Below, one piece after another: positions 34,991 through 46,876 of a stretch of 64,000 nucleotides of DNA. The notes under the pieces were generated by a model. The model did not search any database, had not been told where the DNA came from, and worked only from the letters and a program-made list of their open reading frames with translations. The DNA comes from Clostridia bacterium. GTDB lineage: Bacteria > Bacillota > Clostridia > Monoglobales > Monoglobaceae. Both the position numbers and the translations under genes were made by a program. How positions within the stretch are numbered: position 1 is the stretch's first letter; the number at the start of each line of letters is the position of its first letter. Where the stretch lies: contig JAFYXN010000010.1 of NCBI GenBank assembly GCA_017546145.1, forward strand, positions 1-64,000. Reading direction: 5' to 3'.

Positions 34991-35257
34991 TTATATTCTG
35001 TGCATAGAATTGAAGATATCCTCATTCTGCATACGGATGTCTACCCCTATCTCCTTGCCGATTTTCTCAAGGTCCTGAAGAAGCATTGCGTCCGCTCCGT
35101 CACTTTCAAGCTCTACAAGCATAATCATTGTAAAAATATTCTGCATTATTGTCTGGTTGATGTCTAAAACATTAACGCCGTGACGATACAGGCAGTCACT
35201 TACCTTTGCAATAATACCTGTGCGGTCAATACCCATTACTGTAACGATTGATCTCAT
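34991..35257 (-). CDS. ACT-domain regulator (UPF0237)
   Basis: I start at ATG 35257 (MRSIVTVMGIDRTGIIAKVSDCL) after AAAGGAGAG; an upstream in-frame extension is unsupported. The 88-residue protein is a single ACT domain with VTVMGIDRTGIIAKV, the usual Gly turn at the ligand-binding strand-helix junction. ACT domains bind amino acids. UPF0237 proteins are encoded directly before UPF0210 proteins, so this one probably senses a ligand and controls the partner. No ligand can be assigned. Confidence 0.92.
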   Translation of the reverse strand: MRSIVTVMGIDRTGIIAKVSDCLYRHGVNVLDINQTIMQNIFTMIMLVELESDGADAMLLQDLEKIGKEIGVDIRMQNEDIFNSMHRI

Positions 35258-35328
35258 TTTGCTCTCTCCTTTATATCCGCTTTCCACCATAGTTTCAAGC
35301 CCGGATTGTTATTTTTGTGTCAGCCTTT

Positions 35329-35357
35329 ATTATACAATGTACACCGCTCTTCGTCAA
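35329..35357 (-). promoter_or_regulatory. Promoter of the ACT-PFL genes
   Basis: On the minus strand TTGACG (35352-35357) and TATAAT (35329-35334) are 17 bases apart. Confidence 0.8.
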
Positions 35358-35379
35358 GTAAAATTTATACAAAAACATG

Positions 35380-35408
35380 TTGAAAAATTTTTAATTTTGT
35401 GGTATACT
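35380..35408 (+). promoter_or_regulatory. Promoter of ygiQ-folD
   Basis: TTGAAA (35380-35385) and TATACT (35403-35408) are 17 bases apart, about 40 bases upstream of ygiQ and divergent from the ACT promoter. Confidence 0.78.
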
Positions 35409-35447
35409 ATAGGTAATTATTTCTAATATATTGAGAGGCTTTTTGAT

Positions 35448-37379
35448 ATGTTTCTTCCTGTTTCGAAGGACGATATGAAAAAACTTAAAATAGACTGTCT
35501 TGACTTTGTTTTTGTTACAGGCGATGCGTACATTGACCATTCCAGCTTTGGTCATGCTATTATCTCACGCGTTTTAGAGGCTGCCGGCTTTACCGTTGGC
35601 ATTATCCCTCAGCCTGACTGGCAAAGCTGTGATTCCTTTAAGGTGTTGGGAAGGCCAAGGCTTGGCTTCTTGGTTTCTTCAGGAAATATTGACCCGATGG
35701 TTAACCGGTACACTGTTTCAAAGAAGGTACGTTCCACCGACCTTTATTCTCCCGGCGGAAAAATCGGTATGCGGCCCGACAGAGCAACAATTGTATACTG
35801 CAACCGCATCCGCGAAGCATACGGCAAAAAAACTCCTGTTATAATAGGCGGAATTGAAGCAAGCCTCAGGCGATTTGCGCATTACGACTACTGGTCTGAC
35901 AAGGTAAGGCGCAGTATTCTTATAGACAGCGGTGCCGACCTGCTTATTTACGGCATGGGCGAGCACCAGATTGTTGAGATTGCAAAGCTTCTTGATATGG
36001 GTGTTCCCATTGGTGAAATCAAAAGCGTCCCCGGTACTGTTTACATCGAGGACAGCAACGGGATTTTTCCTGATAAGTCAATAAAAATCCCTTCATTTCA
36101 AGAGGTATCCGAAAATAAACGGCTTTATGCAGAGGCAGCAAAGATACAATACGAAGAACAGGACGCCTTTCGAGGAAGGCCCATTGTTCAGCCAGACAAC
36201 GAGGATAAATGCATTGTACAGCTTCCTCCGTCGCCGCCACTTACAACCGAAGAGCTTGATGCTGTGTATGAGCTTCCGTACGAAGGAACATATCACCCGA
36301 TGTATGAAAAGTTTGGCGGTGTACCTGCAATTGCCGAAGTTGAATTCAGCATCACCTCATCACGGGGTTGCTTTGGTGCCTGCAATTTTTGCACTCTTGC
36401 ATTTCATCAGGGAAGAACTGTTACCTCACGAAGTCACAAATCCATTCTGCTCGAGGCAGAAGCAATGACAAAAAAGTCCAACTTTAAGGGATATATTCAT
36501 GATGTCGGTGGGCCTACTGCGAACTTTCGCTCACCCTCCTGTAAAAAACAGCTTAAATTTGGTGTCTGCAAGGACAAGCAGTGTCTCTATCCGTCGCCGT
36601 GTAAGAACCTTGAGGTTTCGCACAGTGATTATCTTGAGCTTTTAAGGAAGCTTCGCAAACTTCCAAAGGTAAAAAAAGTATTTATCCGCTCGGGCATACG
36701 GTTTGACTATCTTCTTGCCGACAAGGACGATTCATTCTTCCGCGAATTATGTGCGCACCACATAAGCGGTCAGCTGAGGGTTGCCCCCGAGCACATCTCG
36801 GACAACGTTTTAAAATATATGGGCAAACCGTCGTCTGAGGTTTATGAAAAATTTATGCAAAAATTCGAGCGCATAAACAAGCAAAGTGGCAAGGAACAGT
36901 ATGTTGTTCCGTATCTTATGTCCTCGCACCCGGGAAGCACTTTAAAGGATGCAATAAAGCTTGCCCGGTATCTTAACCAACACAAGCTTAATCCCGAACA
37001 GGTTCAGGACTTTTACCCCACTCCCGGCAGTATATCAACCTGTATGTATTATACAGGAATAGACCCAAGAACCGGTAAGCCGGTATATGTCCCGACAGAC
37101 TACAAAGAAAAACAACTGCAAAGAGCACTTTTGCAGTTTAAAGCGCCGGAGAACTATGACAAGGTTCTTGCGGCACTAAAAAAGGCAAACCGCCTTGACC
37201 TTGTAGGCTACGGCCCGCAGTGTCTTATAAAACCAGAAAAAGGAGATAAACAAAAAAATGGCAGAACTACTCAGCGGAAAGACAGTTTCCGCAAGAATAA
37301 AGGAAAAGCTGAAAAAGGAAATCGAAGAATTGAAGACTCAGGGCGTTCTTCCCGGTCTCGCCGTAATCATAGTAGGTGA
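35448..37379 (+). CDS. YgiQ-family radical SAM protein
   Basis: This 643-residue protein has an N-terminal B12-binding-like domain ([37 protein letters not shown]) and a radical-SAM barrel with the cluster motif [19 protein letters not shown] near residue 310. [12 protein letters not shown] and [12 protein letters not shown] follow, matching YgiQ. The family's reaction is unknown. Its last 41 residues ([17 protein letters not shown] onwards) are very basic and are encoded in a second frame over the folD start, giving a 122-base overlap. The ATG follows GAGAGG at moderate strength. Confidence 0.92.
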   Translation: MFLPVSKDDMKKLKIDCLDFVFVTGDAYIDHSSFGHAIISRVLEAAGFTVGIIPQPDWQSCDSFKVLGRPRLGFLVSSGNIDPMVNRYTVSKKVRSTDLYSPGGKIGMRPDRATIVYCNRIREAYGKKTPVIIGGIEASLRRFAHYDYWSDKVRRSILIDSGADLLIYGMGEHQIVEIAKLLDMGVPIGEIKSVPGTVYIEDSNGIFPDKSIKIPSFQEVSENKRLYAEAAKIQYEEQDAFRGRPIVQPDNEDKCIVQLPPSPPLTTEELDAVYELPYEGTYHPMYEKFGGVPAIAEVEFSITSSRGCFGACNFCTLAFHQGRTVTSRSHKSILLEAEAMTKKSNFKGYIHDVGGPTANFRSPSCKKQLKFGVCKDKQCLYPSPCKNLEVSHSDYLELLRKLRKLPKVKKVFIRSGIRFDYLLADKDDSFFRELCAHHISGQLRVAPEHISDNVLKYMGKPSSEVYEKFMQKFERINKQSGKEQYVVPYLMSSHPGSTLKDAIKLARYLNQHKLNPEQVQDFYPTPGSISTCMYYTGIDPRTGKPVYVPTDYKEKQLQRALLQFKAPENYDKVLAALKKANRLDLVGYGPQCLIKPEKGDKQKNGRTTQRKDSFRKNKGKAEKGNRRIEDSGRSSRSRRNHSR

Positions 37380-38106
37380 AGACCCTGCATCCAAGGTTTA
37401 TGTCGGCAGAAAAGAAGCAATGTGTCAGGAGCTTGGAATGCACTCTGAAAAATTTGCCCTTCCGGAAGAAACCACTCAGGAAGAGCTTGTTGCACTTGTT
37501 GAAAAACTCAATTGTGACGAAAAAATTCATGGCATTCTTGTACAGCTTCCTCTTCCCAAACATCTTGACGAGAAGGCTGTAATAAACACCATCCGTCCCG
37601 AAAAGGATGTTGATGCCTTTCATCCTGTAAACGTAGGCAAGATAATGATAGGTGACTATGACTTTGTTCCCTGCACACCTGCCGGCATTATGGAGCTTAT
37701 TGCAGAAAGCAAGGTTGAGGTTGAGGGAAAGACCTGTGTTGTGATTGGCAGAAGCAATATCGTAGGCAAACCAATGAGTATGCTTTTGCTCCACAAAAAC
37801 GGAACTGTTACAACCTGTCATTCACGCACAAAAAACATTAAGGAAATTACAAAAACTGCTGATATACTTGTTGCAGCGGTTGGCCGTGCCAACTTTGTTA
37901 CTGAAGATATGGTCAAGCCCGGTGCGGTTGTAATTGATGTTGGCATGAACCGTCTTGACGACGGACGTCTGGTTGGTGATGTTGACTTTGAAAATGTTGA
38001 AAAAATTGCCGGAGCAATTACACCCGTACCCGGCGGTGTTGGGCCGATGACAATTGCAATGCTTATGCAAAATACCTTTACCGCAGCAAAAAACACATTA
38101 AAATAA
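37258..38106 (+). CDS. folD: Methylenetetrahydrofolate dehydrogenase/cyclohydrolase
   Basis: FolD interconverts 5,10-methylene- and 10-formyl-THF with NADP. The 282-residue protein has [29 protein letters not shown] with the catalytic-site Tyr/Lys, [68 protein letters not shown], and [18 protein letters not shown]. The start ATG 37258 has a good AGGAG and marks the true N-terminus, so the overlap with ygiQ is genuine. Confidence 0.97.
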   Translation: MAELLSGKTVSARIKEKLKKEIEELKTQGVLPGLAVIIVGEDPASKVYVGRKEAMCQELGMHSEKFALPEETTQEELVALVEKLNCDEKIHGILVQLPLPKHLDEKAVINTIRPEKDVDAFHPVNVGKIMIGDYDFVPCTPAGIMELIAESKVEVEGKTCVVIGRSNIVGKPMSMLLLHKNGTVTTCHSRTKNIKEITKTADILVAAVGRANFVTEDMVKPGAVVIDVGMNRLDDGRLVGDVDFENVEKIAGAITPVPGGVGPMTIAMLMQNTFTAAKNTLK

Positions 38107-38127
38107 CCTTAAAAAAGGATTTTCACT

Positions 38128-39498
38128 ATGAAGCTTAAAACCGTTTACGTTTGTTCTGAATGCGGAGCGCAGTTTCCGAAATGGATGGGAAAATGCACCT
38201 CCTGCAATTCGTGGAACACCATAATTGAAGAGGTAATCAGCGAAGCCCCCGCAAAATCCAAGGTATCGGTATTATCCACTCCTGCAGCTACATCTTCATC
38301 ACCCAAAACAATAAAGGATATAGACTCTGCTGATGAAGAACGCACCTTAACCGGCATGGGTGAGCTTGACCGTGTTCTTGGCGGAGGTCTTGTCAAGGGT
38401 TCTCTGGTATTGGTCGGTGGTGACCCCGGAATAGGCAAGTCCACTTTGCTTTTGCAGATTTGTGAAACAATGGGCAAAGCAGGTAAAATTCTTTATGTTT
38501 CAGGCGAGGAATCACAAAGACAAATCAAGCTTAGAGCAAACCGTCTTGGCATTACCACCGAAAATCTTAAAATTTATTCCGAGACAAACATGAGTCTGAT
38601 AATTGACTGTGTTTTTCGTGAAAACCCCGATATACTTATTGTGGATTCCGTTCAGACCATGTATAATCCCGAAATCCAATCCACTCCGGGAAATATTGCA
38701 CAGATACGCGACACCGCATCGGTGCTTATGAAAATTGCAAAAGAGAACTCCATATCGGTGTTTTTGGTTGGGCACGTTACAAAAGAAGGTTCTTTGGCAG
38801 GGCCTAAGGTTTTGGAACATATTGTTGATACTGTTCTTTATTTTGAGGGTGACCGACATCAATCCTTCCGCATTTTAAGAGCAGTGAAAAACCGTTTTGG
38901 CTCAACCAATGAAATCGGTGTTTTTGAAATGCGGGGAAACGGACTTGAGGAAATTCCAAATCCGTCGCAAGCCATGCTCTCGGGAAGGCCTGAGAATGTA
39001 GCGGGGTCATGTATTATATGCACCATGGAGGGTACACGTCCTGTGCTTGCAGAGGTTCAGGCTTTGGTTTCGCCCACCGCATTTGGTAATCCGCGAAGAA
39101 TGGCAAGCGGTCCTGACCTTGGACGGTCACTTATGCTGATGGCAGTTCTTGAAAAGCGCGGCGGGCTGAGAATGTCTGCATACGATGCATACGTAAATAT
39201 AGTTGGCGGACTTCGTATAACCGAGCCTGCAGCAGACCTTGGCTTGGCTTTGGCAATCGCCTCAAGCTTTTGCAGCACTGCAATAGACAGCGAGACAGTT
39301 GCCATTGGCGAAATAGGGCTTACCGGAGAACTCCGAAGCTGCAGCTTTTTAGAGTCCAGAATTGCCGAATGCGAAAAGCTTGGTTTTAAAAAGTGTATTA
39401 TACCATCTTCGGGTACGGGCAAGCTTAAAAAGTTCAAAAACATTGAGCTTTGTCCGTTTTCAGACATAAAAGGTGTAATCGACAAATTTTGTAAATAA
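38128..39498 (+). CDS. radA: DNA repair protein RadA
   Basis: RadA is a RecA-like helicase that drives branch migration in recombination. The 456-residue protein has an N-terminal zinc finger (CSECGAQFPKWMGKCTSCNSW), Walker A GGDPGIGKSTLLLQ, Walker B region ILIVDSVQTMYN, the RadA-specific KNRFGSTNEIGVFEM, and a C-terminal Lon-like domain (YDAYVNIVGGLRITEPAADLGLALAIASS). All are intact. It lies 21 bases after folD. Confidence 0.97.
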   Translation: MKLKTVYVCSECGAQFPKWMGKCTSCNSWNTIIEEVISEAPAKSKVSVLSTPAATSSSPKTIKDIDSADEERTLTGMGELDRVLGGGLVKGSLVLVGGDPGIGKSTLLLQICETMGKAGKILYVSGEESQRQIKLRANRLGITTENLKIYSETNMSLIIDCVFRENPDILIVDSVQTMYNPEIQSTPGNIAQIRDTASVLMKIAKENSISVFLVGHVTKEGSLAGPKVLEHIVDTVLYFEGDRHQSFRILRAVKNRFGSTNEIGVFEMRGNGLEEIPNPSQAMLSGRPENVAGSCIICTMEGTRPVLAEVQALVSPTAFGNPRRMASGPDLGRSLMLMAVLEKRGGLRMSAYDAYVNIVGGLRITEPAADLGLALAIASSFCSTAIDSETVAIGEIGLTGELRSCSFLESRIAECEKLGFKKCIIPSSGTGKLKKFKNIELCPFSDIKGVIDKFCK

Positions 39499-39553
39499 TT
39501 AAATAAATTTAAAATATATATATAATATAAAATGTTTGAAGGGAAGTTTTTGC

Positions 39554-40024
39554 GTGTTTCACATAGGCGACAGAGTAGTTTATCCAATGCACGGAGCCGG
39601 CATCATTGTCGACATTGAAGAGAAAAAAATTCTGGGCGAGATACACAAATATTATATTGTGCAGATTTCGGTCAGCGATATGAAGGTCATGCTCCCCGTA
39701 AACAATACAGAAAACATCGGCATCAGAAAGATTGTATCCGAAGATGCCGCCGATATGGCTATCAACCATTTCCAGACCTGCAACGAAGAGTGCAATGACA
39801 ACTGGAACCAAAGATACAGAGAAAATATAGAAAAGCTTAAAAACGGAAATTTGATGGATGTTGCAACTGTCGCAAAGACACTCCTCCTTCGGGACAGAAA
39901 AAAATCTCTTTCAAATGCCGAAAGAAAAATGCTTTCAAACGCTAAAAACATTCTTATTTCCGAGCTTATTCTTGCCAAAGAGAAAAGCTACGGAGAAATA
40001 GAAGCTCTTTTGATGAATGAATAA
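39554..40024 (+). CDS. carD: CarD-family transcription regulator
   Basis: I start at GTG 39554 (MFHIGDRVVYPMHGAG), nine bases after AAGGGA; the upstream TTG overlaps the SD. The 156-residue protein has an N-terminal Tudor-like RNA-polymerase-interacting domain (FHIGDRVVYPMHGAGIIVDIEEKKI...YYIVQI) and a C-terminal helical DNA-binding domain (NWNQRYRENIEKLKNGNLMDVATVAKTLLLRD...AERKMLSNAKNILISELILA). CarD proteins bind the polymerase beta subunit and stabilise open complexes. The gene sits directly before ispD, a frequent order in Firmicutes. Confidence 0.93.
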   Translation: MFHIGDRVVYPMHGAGIIVDIEEKKILGEIHKYYIVQISVSDMKVMLPVNNTENIGIRKIVSEDAADMAINHFQTCNEECNDNWNQRYRENIEKLKNGNLMDVATVAKTLLLRDRKKSLSNAERKMLSNAKNILISELILAKEKSYGEIEALLMNE

Positions 40025-40045
40025 TACCTCAATGGAGGAACCACT

Positions 40046-40777
40046 ATGTTCTCAAAAAAACAAAAAACCTGCGCTACGGCAATCATCGTTGCCGCAGGCA
40101 ACAGCCGCAGAATGGGTCAAAACATAAACAAGCAGCTTTTGCTTATTGACGGCATTCCCGTTCTGGCACACACTCTAGGCAAATTTGATGCAGCAGAAAC
40201 AATTTCTGACATAATAATTGTTACAAAGCCGGAGGATATTCTGACTATTCAGGATATGGTAAAGGAATTCGGCATACGCAAGGTTAGTGATATTGTTCCT
40301 GGCGGTAAAACCCGTCAGGAATCAGTAAGCCGCGGACTTTCCTGCGTCCTTAACGAAAGTCTGGTTGCCGTACATGACGGAGCGCGTCCGTTTATATCAC
40401 CAGAAAAAATAGACGAACTTGTAATGGCTGCAAAAGCTTTTGACGCAGTGGCACCCGGAATAATTCCCAAAGACACTGTAAAATCCATAACCTCTGACCG
40501 CGTTGTATCACATACTCCTGACAGAAATACGCTTCGTCTTATCCAGACCCCTCAGGTCTTCAGAGCCGATGTTCTTAAGCTTGCATATATCCGTGCTGAA
40601 GAATGCGGATTTGAGGGTACAGACGATTGCTCTGTTGCAGAAAATTCAGGCATAGAAATTCACATCATTGAAGGCGAAAATACCAATATAAAAGTCACAA
40701 CACCAGAGGATTTACCCGTTGCAGAAACAATCTGCGATTATCTTAATTCAAAAAAGGAAGAAAGGAAATACCTATGA
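40046..40777 (+). CDS. ispD: 2-C-methyl-D-erythritol 4-phosphate cytidylyltransferase
   Basis: IspD makes CDP-methylerythritol in the MEP isoprenoid route. The 243-residue protein has the nucleotide loop [51 protein letters not shown], and [19 protein letters not shown], all typical. The ATG follows GGAGG. Its stop overlaps the ispF start by four bases (ATGA), implying coupled synthesis. Confidence 0.96.
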   Translation: MFSKKQKTCATAIIVAAGNSRRMGQNINKQLLLIDGIPVLAHTLGKFDAAETISDIIIVTKPEDILTIQDMVKEFGIRKVSDIVPGGKTRQESVSRGLSCVLNESLVAVHDGARPFISPEKIDELVMAAKAFDAVAPGIIPKDTVKSITSDRVVSHTPDRNTLRLIQTPQVFRADVLKLAYIRAEECGFEGTDDCSVAENSGIEIHIIEGENTNIKVTTPEDLPVAETICDYLNSKKEERKYL

Positions 40778-41241
40778 GAATTGGCTTTGGATATGATGTT
40801 CATGCACTTGTCAAGGACAGAAAACTGATTTTAGGCGGCGTTGATATTCCGCATACCATGGGACTTTTGGGTCATTCAGACGCAGATGTATTGCTTCACG
40901 CCATAATGGATGCCCTTTTAGGTGCAGCAGCCCTTGGGGATATAGGCAAGCACTTTCCTGATACTGACCCGGCATTCAAGGATGCAGACAGTATTATCCT
41001 TTTAAGAAAAGTCGGCAAAATTATTGCCGATGCCGGATTTAAAATTGAACATATTGACTCTACAATTGTTGCTCAGGCCCCAAAGGTTGCTCCTTTTATT
41101 GATGAGATGCGCAAAAATATAGCCGGTGCCCTTGGCATTGACTTAACCGCAATAAGTGTTAAAGCAACCACCACCGAGCATCTGGGTTTTGAAGGCCGCA
41201 AAGAGGGTATTTCTGCGCTTGCAGCGGTACTTTTAAAGTAA
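40774..41241 (+). CDS. ispF: 2-C-methyl-D-erythritol 2,4-cyclodiphosphate synthase
   Basis: IspF closes the cyclic diphosphate two steps after IspD. The 155-residue protein has [11 protein letters not shown] with the zinc-binding Asp and His, [37 protein letters not shown], and [22 protein letters not shown]. It is the normal trimeric enzyme length. With ispA further right, the window covers parts of both early and late isoprenoid synthesis. Confidence 0.97.
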   Translation: MRIGFGYDVHALVKDRKLILGGVDIPHTMGLLGHSDADVLLHAIMDALLGAAALGDIGKHFPDTDPAFKDADSIILLRKVGKIIADAGFKIEHIDSTIVAQAPKVAPFIDEMRKNIAGALGIDLTAISVKATTTEHLGFEGRKEGISALAAVLLK

Positions 41242-41320
41242 AAATAACCGCATTTTCAAGATTTTGGTATAAATTTTGCAATAATCAGCCATAATCACCT
41301 GTAACCGCTTATAATCCGGG

Positions 41321-41349
41321 TTGATTTATGGCACTTTATTTTGTATTAT
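41321..41349 (+). promoter_or_regulatory. Promoter of groESL
   Basis: TTGATT (41321-41326) and TATTAT (41344-41349) are 17 bases apart. The CIRCE element begins nine bases after the -10 box, so HrcA would block initiation. Confidence 0.78.
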
Positions 41350-41357
41350 ATACTTTG

Positions 41358-41384
41358 TTAGCACTCAACAAATCAGAGTGCTAA
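41358..41384. promoter_or_regulatory. CIRCE element (HrcA operator)
   Basis: TTAGCACTC-N9-GAGTGCTAA is a perfect match to the CIRCE consensus. It is the binding site of the heat-shock repressor HrcA, which is itself tuned by GroEL. Confidence 0.97.
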
Positions 41385-41394
41385 CACATCTTAA

Positions 41395-41712
<318 letters not shown>

Positions 41713-41717
41713 TATAA

Positions 41718-43370
<1,653 letters not shown>

Positions 43371-43393
43371 AAACACATTTCCCTTTAAAAACT

Positions 43394-43424
43394 CAGCCGT
43401 GTGGATTTTTCACACGGCTGTTTT
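43394..43424 (+). terminator. Terminator of groESL
   Basis: CAGCCGTGTG (43394-43403) and CACACGGCTG (43411-43420) form a 10-bp stem followed by TTTT. Confidence 0.9.
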
Positions 43425-43438
43425 ATTGGCTAAAACAC

Positions 43439-43467
43439 TTGACAAAAGTTACCTTATGAATTAAAAT
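43439..43467 (+). promoter_or_regulatory. Promoter of the amino-acid ABC importer
   Basis: TTGACA (43439-43444) and TAAAAT (43462-43467) are 17 bases apart. Confidence 0.8.
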
Positions 43468-43505
43468 AATTATATCTTATCATACCTTTAGGAGGAATAC
43501 ATAAA

Positions 43506-44267
43506 ATGAAAAAAATTATTGCTTTAATTCTTGCAGTTATGATGGCTGTTTGCTGCCTTGCAGGCTGCGGCAGTGCAAAAAACGACAACACTCTTACAAT
43601 GGCAACAAACGCTGAGTTCCCTCCATACGAATATATGGAAAACAACGAAATTGTGGGTATTGACGCTGAAATTTCAAAAGCAATTGCTGAAAAGCTTGGC
43701 TGCGAACTTGTTATCGAAAACGTTGACTTTGATTCACTTATCCCGGGCGTACAAACAGGCAAGTACGACTTTGCAGCTGCAGGTATGACAGTTACAGATG
43801 AACGCCTTGAACAGGTAAACTTCACACAGTCATACGCAACAGGTATACAGTCAATCATCGTTAAAGAAGGTTCTGCTATTACTTCGGCAGATGACCTCTT
43901 TAAAGATGGCGCATCAACAAAGATTGGTGTTCAGCTTGCTACAACAGGTGACCTTTACTGCACATGGGATATTGAAGACGAGGGTCTTGGTACTGTAGAA
44001 CGTTACAACAAGGGCGCTGACGCTGTTATGGCTCTAAGCTCAGGAAAGGTTGATTGCGTTGTTATTGACAACGAACCTGCAAAGATTTTTGTTCAGAACA
44101 ACCCCGGTCTTAAAATTCTTGACACAGAATACGCTGTTGAAGATTATGCTATCGCAGTATCAAAGGATAAGCCCGAACTTCTTGAAAGCATCAACAAGGC
44201 TTTGGGCGAATTGATTGCTGACGGTACAGTTAAAAACATTATCGAAAAATACATTCCTGCTGAATAA
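43506..44267 (+). CDS. Polar amino-acid ABC transporter substrate-binding lipoprotein
   Basis: This 253-residue lipoprotein captures a polar amino acid outside the cell. Its signal peptide ends in lipobox LAGC with C21 lipidated. The SBP_bac_3 fold is plain: TMATNAEFPPYEYMENNEIVGIDAEISKAIAEKLG, FDSLIPGVQTGKYDFAAAGMTVTDERLEQVNF, and DAVMALSSGKVDCVVIDNEPAKIFVQNN. The Asp/Arg-type ligand contacts cannot be read well enough to name the amino acid. A terminator-like hairpin after it probably lowers permease and ATPase levels relative to the binding protein. Confidence 0.94.
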   Translation: MKKIIALILAVMMAVCCLAGCGSAKNDNTLTMATNAEFPPYEYMENNEIVGIDAEISKAIAEKLGCELVIENVDFDSLIPGVQTGKYDFAAAGMTVTDERLEQVNFTQSYATGIQSIIVKEGSAITSADDLFKDGASTKIGVQLATTGDLYCTWDIEDEGLGTVERYNKGADAVMALSSGKVDCVVIDNEPAKIFVQNNPGLKILDTEYAVEDYAIAVSKDKPELLESINKALGELIADGTVKNIIEKYIPAE

Positions 44268-44284
44268 TATTTAAGCTGATTATA

Positions 44285-44311
44285 AGGGCTGTATCGTAAC
44301 GACACAGCCCT
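44285..44311 (+). terminator. Attenuating hairpin between binding protein and permease
   Basis: AGGGCTGT (44285-44292) and ACAGCCCT (44304-44311) pair, followed by ATTTATTTG. The U tract is weak, so partial read-through is likely. Confidence 0.65.
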
Positions 44312-44342
44312 ATTTATTTGTTATGAAAGGAGCATACACAAA

Positions 44343-45071
44343 ATGCCTGAATGGATTACAAAGCTGATGCAGGACTTCAACACAGCATTTATAGTTGATA
44401 ATCGCTGGAAGTATCTTGTTGAGGGTGTGCAGAATACCCTTATTCTTACCTTTTTTGCACTTATCTTAGGCGTTGCACTTGGTGTTATTATTGCTGCAAT
44501 TCGTGTTACCCACGACAAACAGTACACCCAAATGAAAAAAGGTGTTTCAAAATTTTTACTCTGCATCGGAAATATAATTTCCAAAGTTTACCTTACGGTA
44601 ATCCGCGGTACACCTGCAATGGTTCAGATTCTTATTATATTCTTTATTATAATGGCAAGCTCCAGCAATAAAATGCTCTGCGGTATAATTGCCTTTGGTA
44701 TAAATTCCGGTGCTTATGTCGCTGAAATTATCCGTGGCGGTATTATGAGTATTGATGAAGGACAGGCCGAGGCAGGGCGTTCTCTTGGTTTTAACTATAC
44801 CCAAACCATGACGTTTATCATTCTTCCTCAAACATTTAAAGGTATTTTACCGGCACTTGCAAATGAATTTATTGTACTTTTAAAAGAAACAGCCATTGCC
44901 GGATATGTTGGCGTTACCGACCTTACCCGCGGTGCTAATATAATCCGGGGTATTACATATCAAAGCTTTTGGCCGCTTCTTTCAATTGCCGCAGTTTATC
45001 TTGTTATGGTAATGTTTTTCACTTGGCTTGTAGGTATTTTGGAAAGGAGGCTCCGCAAAAATGAACGATAA
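44343..45071 (+). CDS. Amino-acid ABC transporter permease
   Basis: This 242-residue HisM/GlnP-type permease has about five membrane helices. The cytosolic coupling loop matches the family EAA motif: [52 protein letters not shown]. The ATG follows GAAAGGAG. It overlaps the ATPase gene by 11 bases. It should form a homodimer pore with the ATPase below and the lipoprotein above. Confidence 0.95.
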   Translation: MPEWITKLMQDFNTAFIVDNRWKYLVEGVQNTLILTFFALILGVALGVIIAAIRVTHDKQYTQMKKGVSKFLLCIGNIISKVYLTVIRGTPAMVQILIIFFIIMASSSNKMLCGIIAFGINSGAYVAEIIRGGIMSIDEGQAEAGRSLGFNYTQTMTFIILPQTFKGILPALANEFIVLLKETAIAGYVGVTDLTRGANIIRGITYQSFWPLLSIAAVYLVMVMFFTWLVGILERRLRKNER

Positions 45072-45804
45072 TTTCATTATTAAAACAACCGACCTTTGCA
45101 AACATTATAACAATGGCAAAATTAAGGCTTTAGACGGAGTTACTGCAGGCATAAAAAAGGGTGAGGTTGTTGTAATCATTGGCCCCTCCGGCTCAGGTAA
45201 GTCTACCTACCTTCGTTCTCTTAATCTGCTTGAATTTCCCACATCCGGAACCATAATTTTTGAAGATACAGATATAACCGACCCAAAAACAAATATTAAT
45301 CTTCATCGCCAAAGAATGGGAATGGTTTTTCAGCAGTTCAATCTGTTTCCGCACATGAACGTTCTTAAAAATCTGACCATTGCACCTATGAAGCTACTTA
45401 AAATGGACAAACAAGTTGCCGAAGAAAAGGCTATGGCACTTTTAAAAAGAGTTGGTCTTGCCGACCGTGCAGAGGCATATCCTGCGCAGCTTTCAGGTGG
45501 TCAGAAGCAGCGTGTTGCAATTGTTCGTGCGCTTATGATGAGTCCTGATGTTATGCTTTTTGACGAGCCTACTTCCGCTCTTGACCCAGAAATGGTTGGC
45601 GAAGTTCTGGATGTTATGAAGGAGCTTGCAAAGATGGGAATGACAATGGTGGTTGTTACCCACGAAATGGGTTTTGCAAGAGAAGTTGCAGACCGTGTAA
45701 TATTTATGTCTGACGGAAAAATTGTTGAAGAAGGCAAACCCGACGAAATCTTTACAAACCCTCAAGACCCAAGAACAAAGCAATTTTTACAAAGCATTCT
45801 ATAA
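45061..45804 (+). CDS. Amino-acid ABC transporter ATPase
   Basis: This 247-residue ATPase has Walker [11 protein letters not shown]-loop [15 protein letters not shown], signature [15 protein letters not shown], Walker [14 protein letters not shown] and the H-loop [18 protein letters not shown]. It matches the GlnQ/ArtP-type importer ATPases. It energises the permease encoded directly upstream. It overlaps the permease gene, so the two are coupled. Confidence 0.96.
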   Translation: MNDNFIIKTTDLCKHYNNGKIKALDGVTAGIKKGEVVVIIGPSGSGKSTYLRSLNLLEFPTSGTIIFEDTDITDPKTNINLHRQRMGMVFQQFNLFPHMNVLKNLTIAPMKLLKMDKQVAEEKAMALLKRVGLADRAEAYPAQLSGGQKQRVAIVRALMMSPDVMLFDEPTSALDPEMVGEVLDVMKELAKMGMTMVVVTHEMGFAREVADRVIFMSDGKIVEEGKPDEIFTNPQDPRTKQFLQSIL

Positions 45805-45891
45805 AAAAGTGTTTGATTAAGGTACACTTTATTTGTAATATAGAAAAACATAACAAAACGTTATATTTTCTTATAAGATAAAAACTTATGT

Positions 45892-45928
45892 ACAGCACAC
45901 CTTCAATCTTTGGTGTGCTGTTTTTTTA
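45892..45928 (+). terminator. Terminator of the ABC importer operon
   Basis: ACAGCACACC (45892-45901) and GGTGTGCTGT (45912-45921) pair, followed by seven T. It ends about 90 bases after the ATPase stop. Confidence 0.9.
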
Positions 45929-45951
45929 CCACAAGAAATTGATGTTTTATG

Positions 45952-45980
45952 TTGATTTTTATTACGAATAGTGATATACT
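45952..45980 (+). promoter_or_regulatory. Promoter of coaX
   Basis: TTGATT (45952-45957) and TATACT (45975-45980) are 17 bases apart, with the coaX start about 38 bases downstream. Confidence 0.75.
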
Positions 45981-46017
45981 CTTTTTGAGATAACGACACA
46001 GAGAGGACTGGTTCATT

Positions 46018-46782
46018 ATGGTACTTGCAATTGATATTGGAAATACAAACATTGTGCTTGGCGGCTTTGTTGATGACGATTTGAAATTTGTTGCCCGCAT
46101 TGCGACAAACGCAAATAAGACCGAGGACGAGTATGCAACTAAAATCCGAAGCGTTCTTGCAATCCACGATGTTGATAAAGCAGCAATCAAAGGTGCAATT
46201 GTATCTTCTGTTGTTCCACCTCTTAACTCTGTTATGAAAAAAGCTATTAAGCTTGTGTATGACGTTGAGCCGATTATGGTGCAACCCGGAATCAAAACAG
46301 GCATAAGCCTGCATTGTGATAATCCGTCAAGTGTGGGTGCAGACCTGATTTGTGCATGCGTGGCAGCACACCATATATACGGCAGCCCTGCTCTTGTTAT
46401 TGATATGGGCACAGCTACCAAAATGATGCTTTTGGATAAATCCGGCGCATTTGTGGGAGCATCTATTATCCCCGGTGTAAGCATTGGTCTTAAAGCTCTT
46501 GCCAGCGGCACAGCACAGCTTCCCCAAATCAGCTTGGAAGCACCAAAATCCGTTGCAGGTAAAAACACCGTTGACTGTATGCGTTCCGGCGTAGTTTTTG
46601 GTAACGCTTGTCTGATTGACGGTATGATTGACCGATTTAACGAAGAGTCCGGCGAAGAGCTTAAGGTATATGCAACCGGCGGTTTGGCGTCTACGATTGT
46701 ATGCCACTGCAAGCACGATATTATCCTTGATGTCGATATGGTTCTTAAGGGCCTTAACATTTTATATAAGAAAAACAGCTGA
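46018..46782 (+). CDS. coaX: Type III pantothenate kinase
   Basis: CoaX phosphorylates pantothenate, the first committed step to coenzyme A; coaE in this window does the last. The 254-residue ASKHA-fold protein shows MVLAIDIGNTNIVLGGF (phosphate 1), SSVVPPLNSVMKKA, GADLICACVAAHHIYG, VIDMGTATKMMLLDKSGAFVGASIIPGVSIGLKAL, and VYATGGLAS. The next gene encodes a probable pantothenate ECF component, which fits well. Confidence 0.96.
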   Translation: MVLAIDIGNTNIVLGGFVDDDLKFVARIATNANKTEDEYATKIRSVLAIHDVDKAAIKGAIVSSVVPPLNSVMKKAIKLVYDVEPIMVQPGIKTGISLHCDNPSSVGADLICACVAAHHIYGSPALVIDMGTATKMMLLDKSGAFVGASIIPGVSIGLKALASGTAQLPQISLEAPKSVAGKNTVDCMRSGVVFGNACLIDGMIDRFNEESGEELKVYATGGLASTIVCHCKHDIILDVDMVLKGLNILYKKNS

Positions 46783-46876
46783 TATTGTGTAGAATATTGC
46801 TCTGCAGCGCAGAGATAATATATAAAAATTTTATGCGTTGTATCGCATTTTGCGAACGACAGCAAGGAGGAATTTT

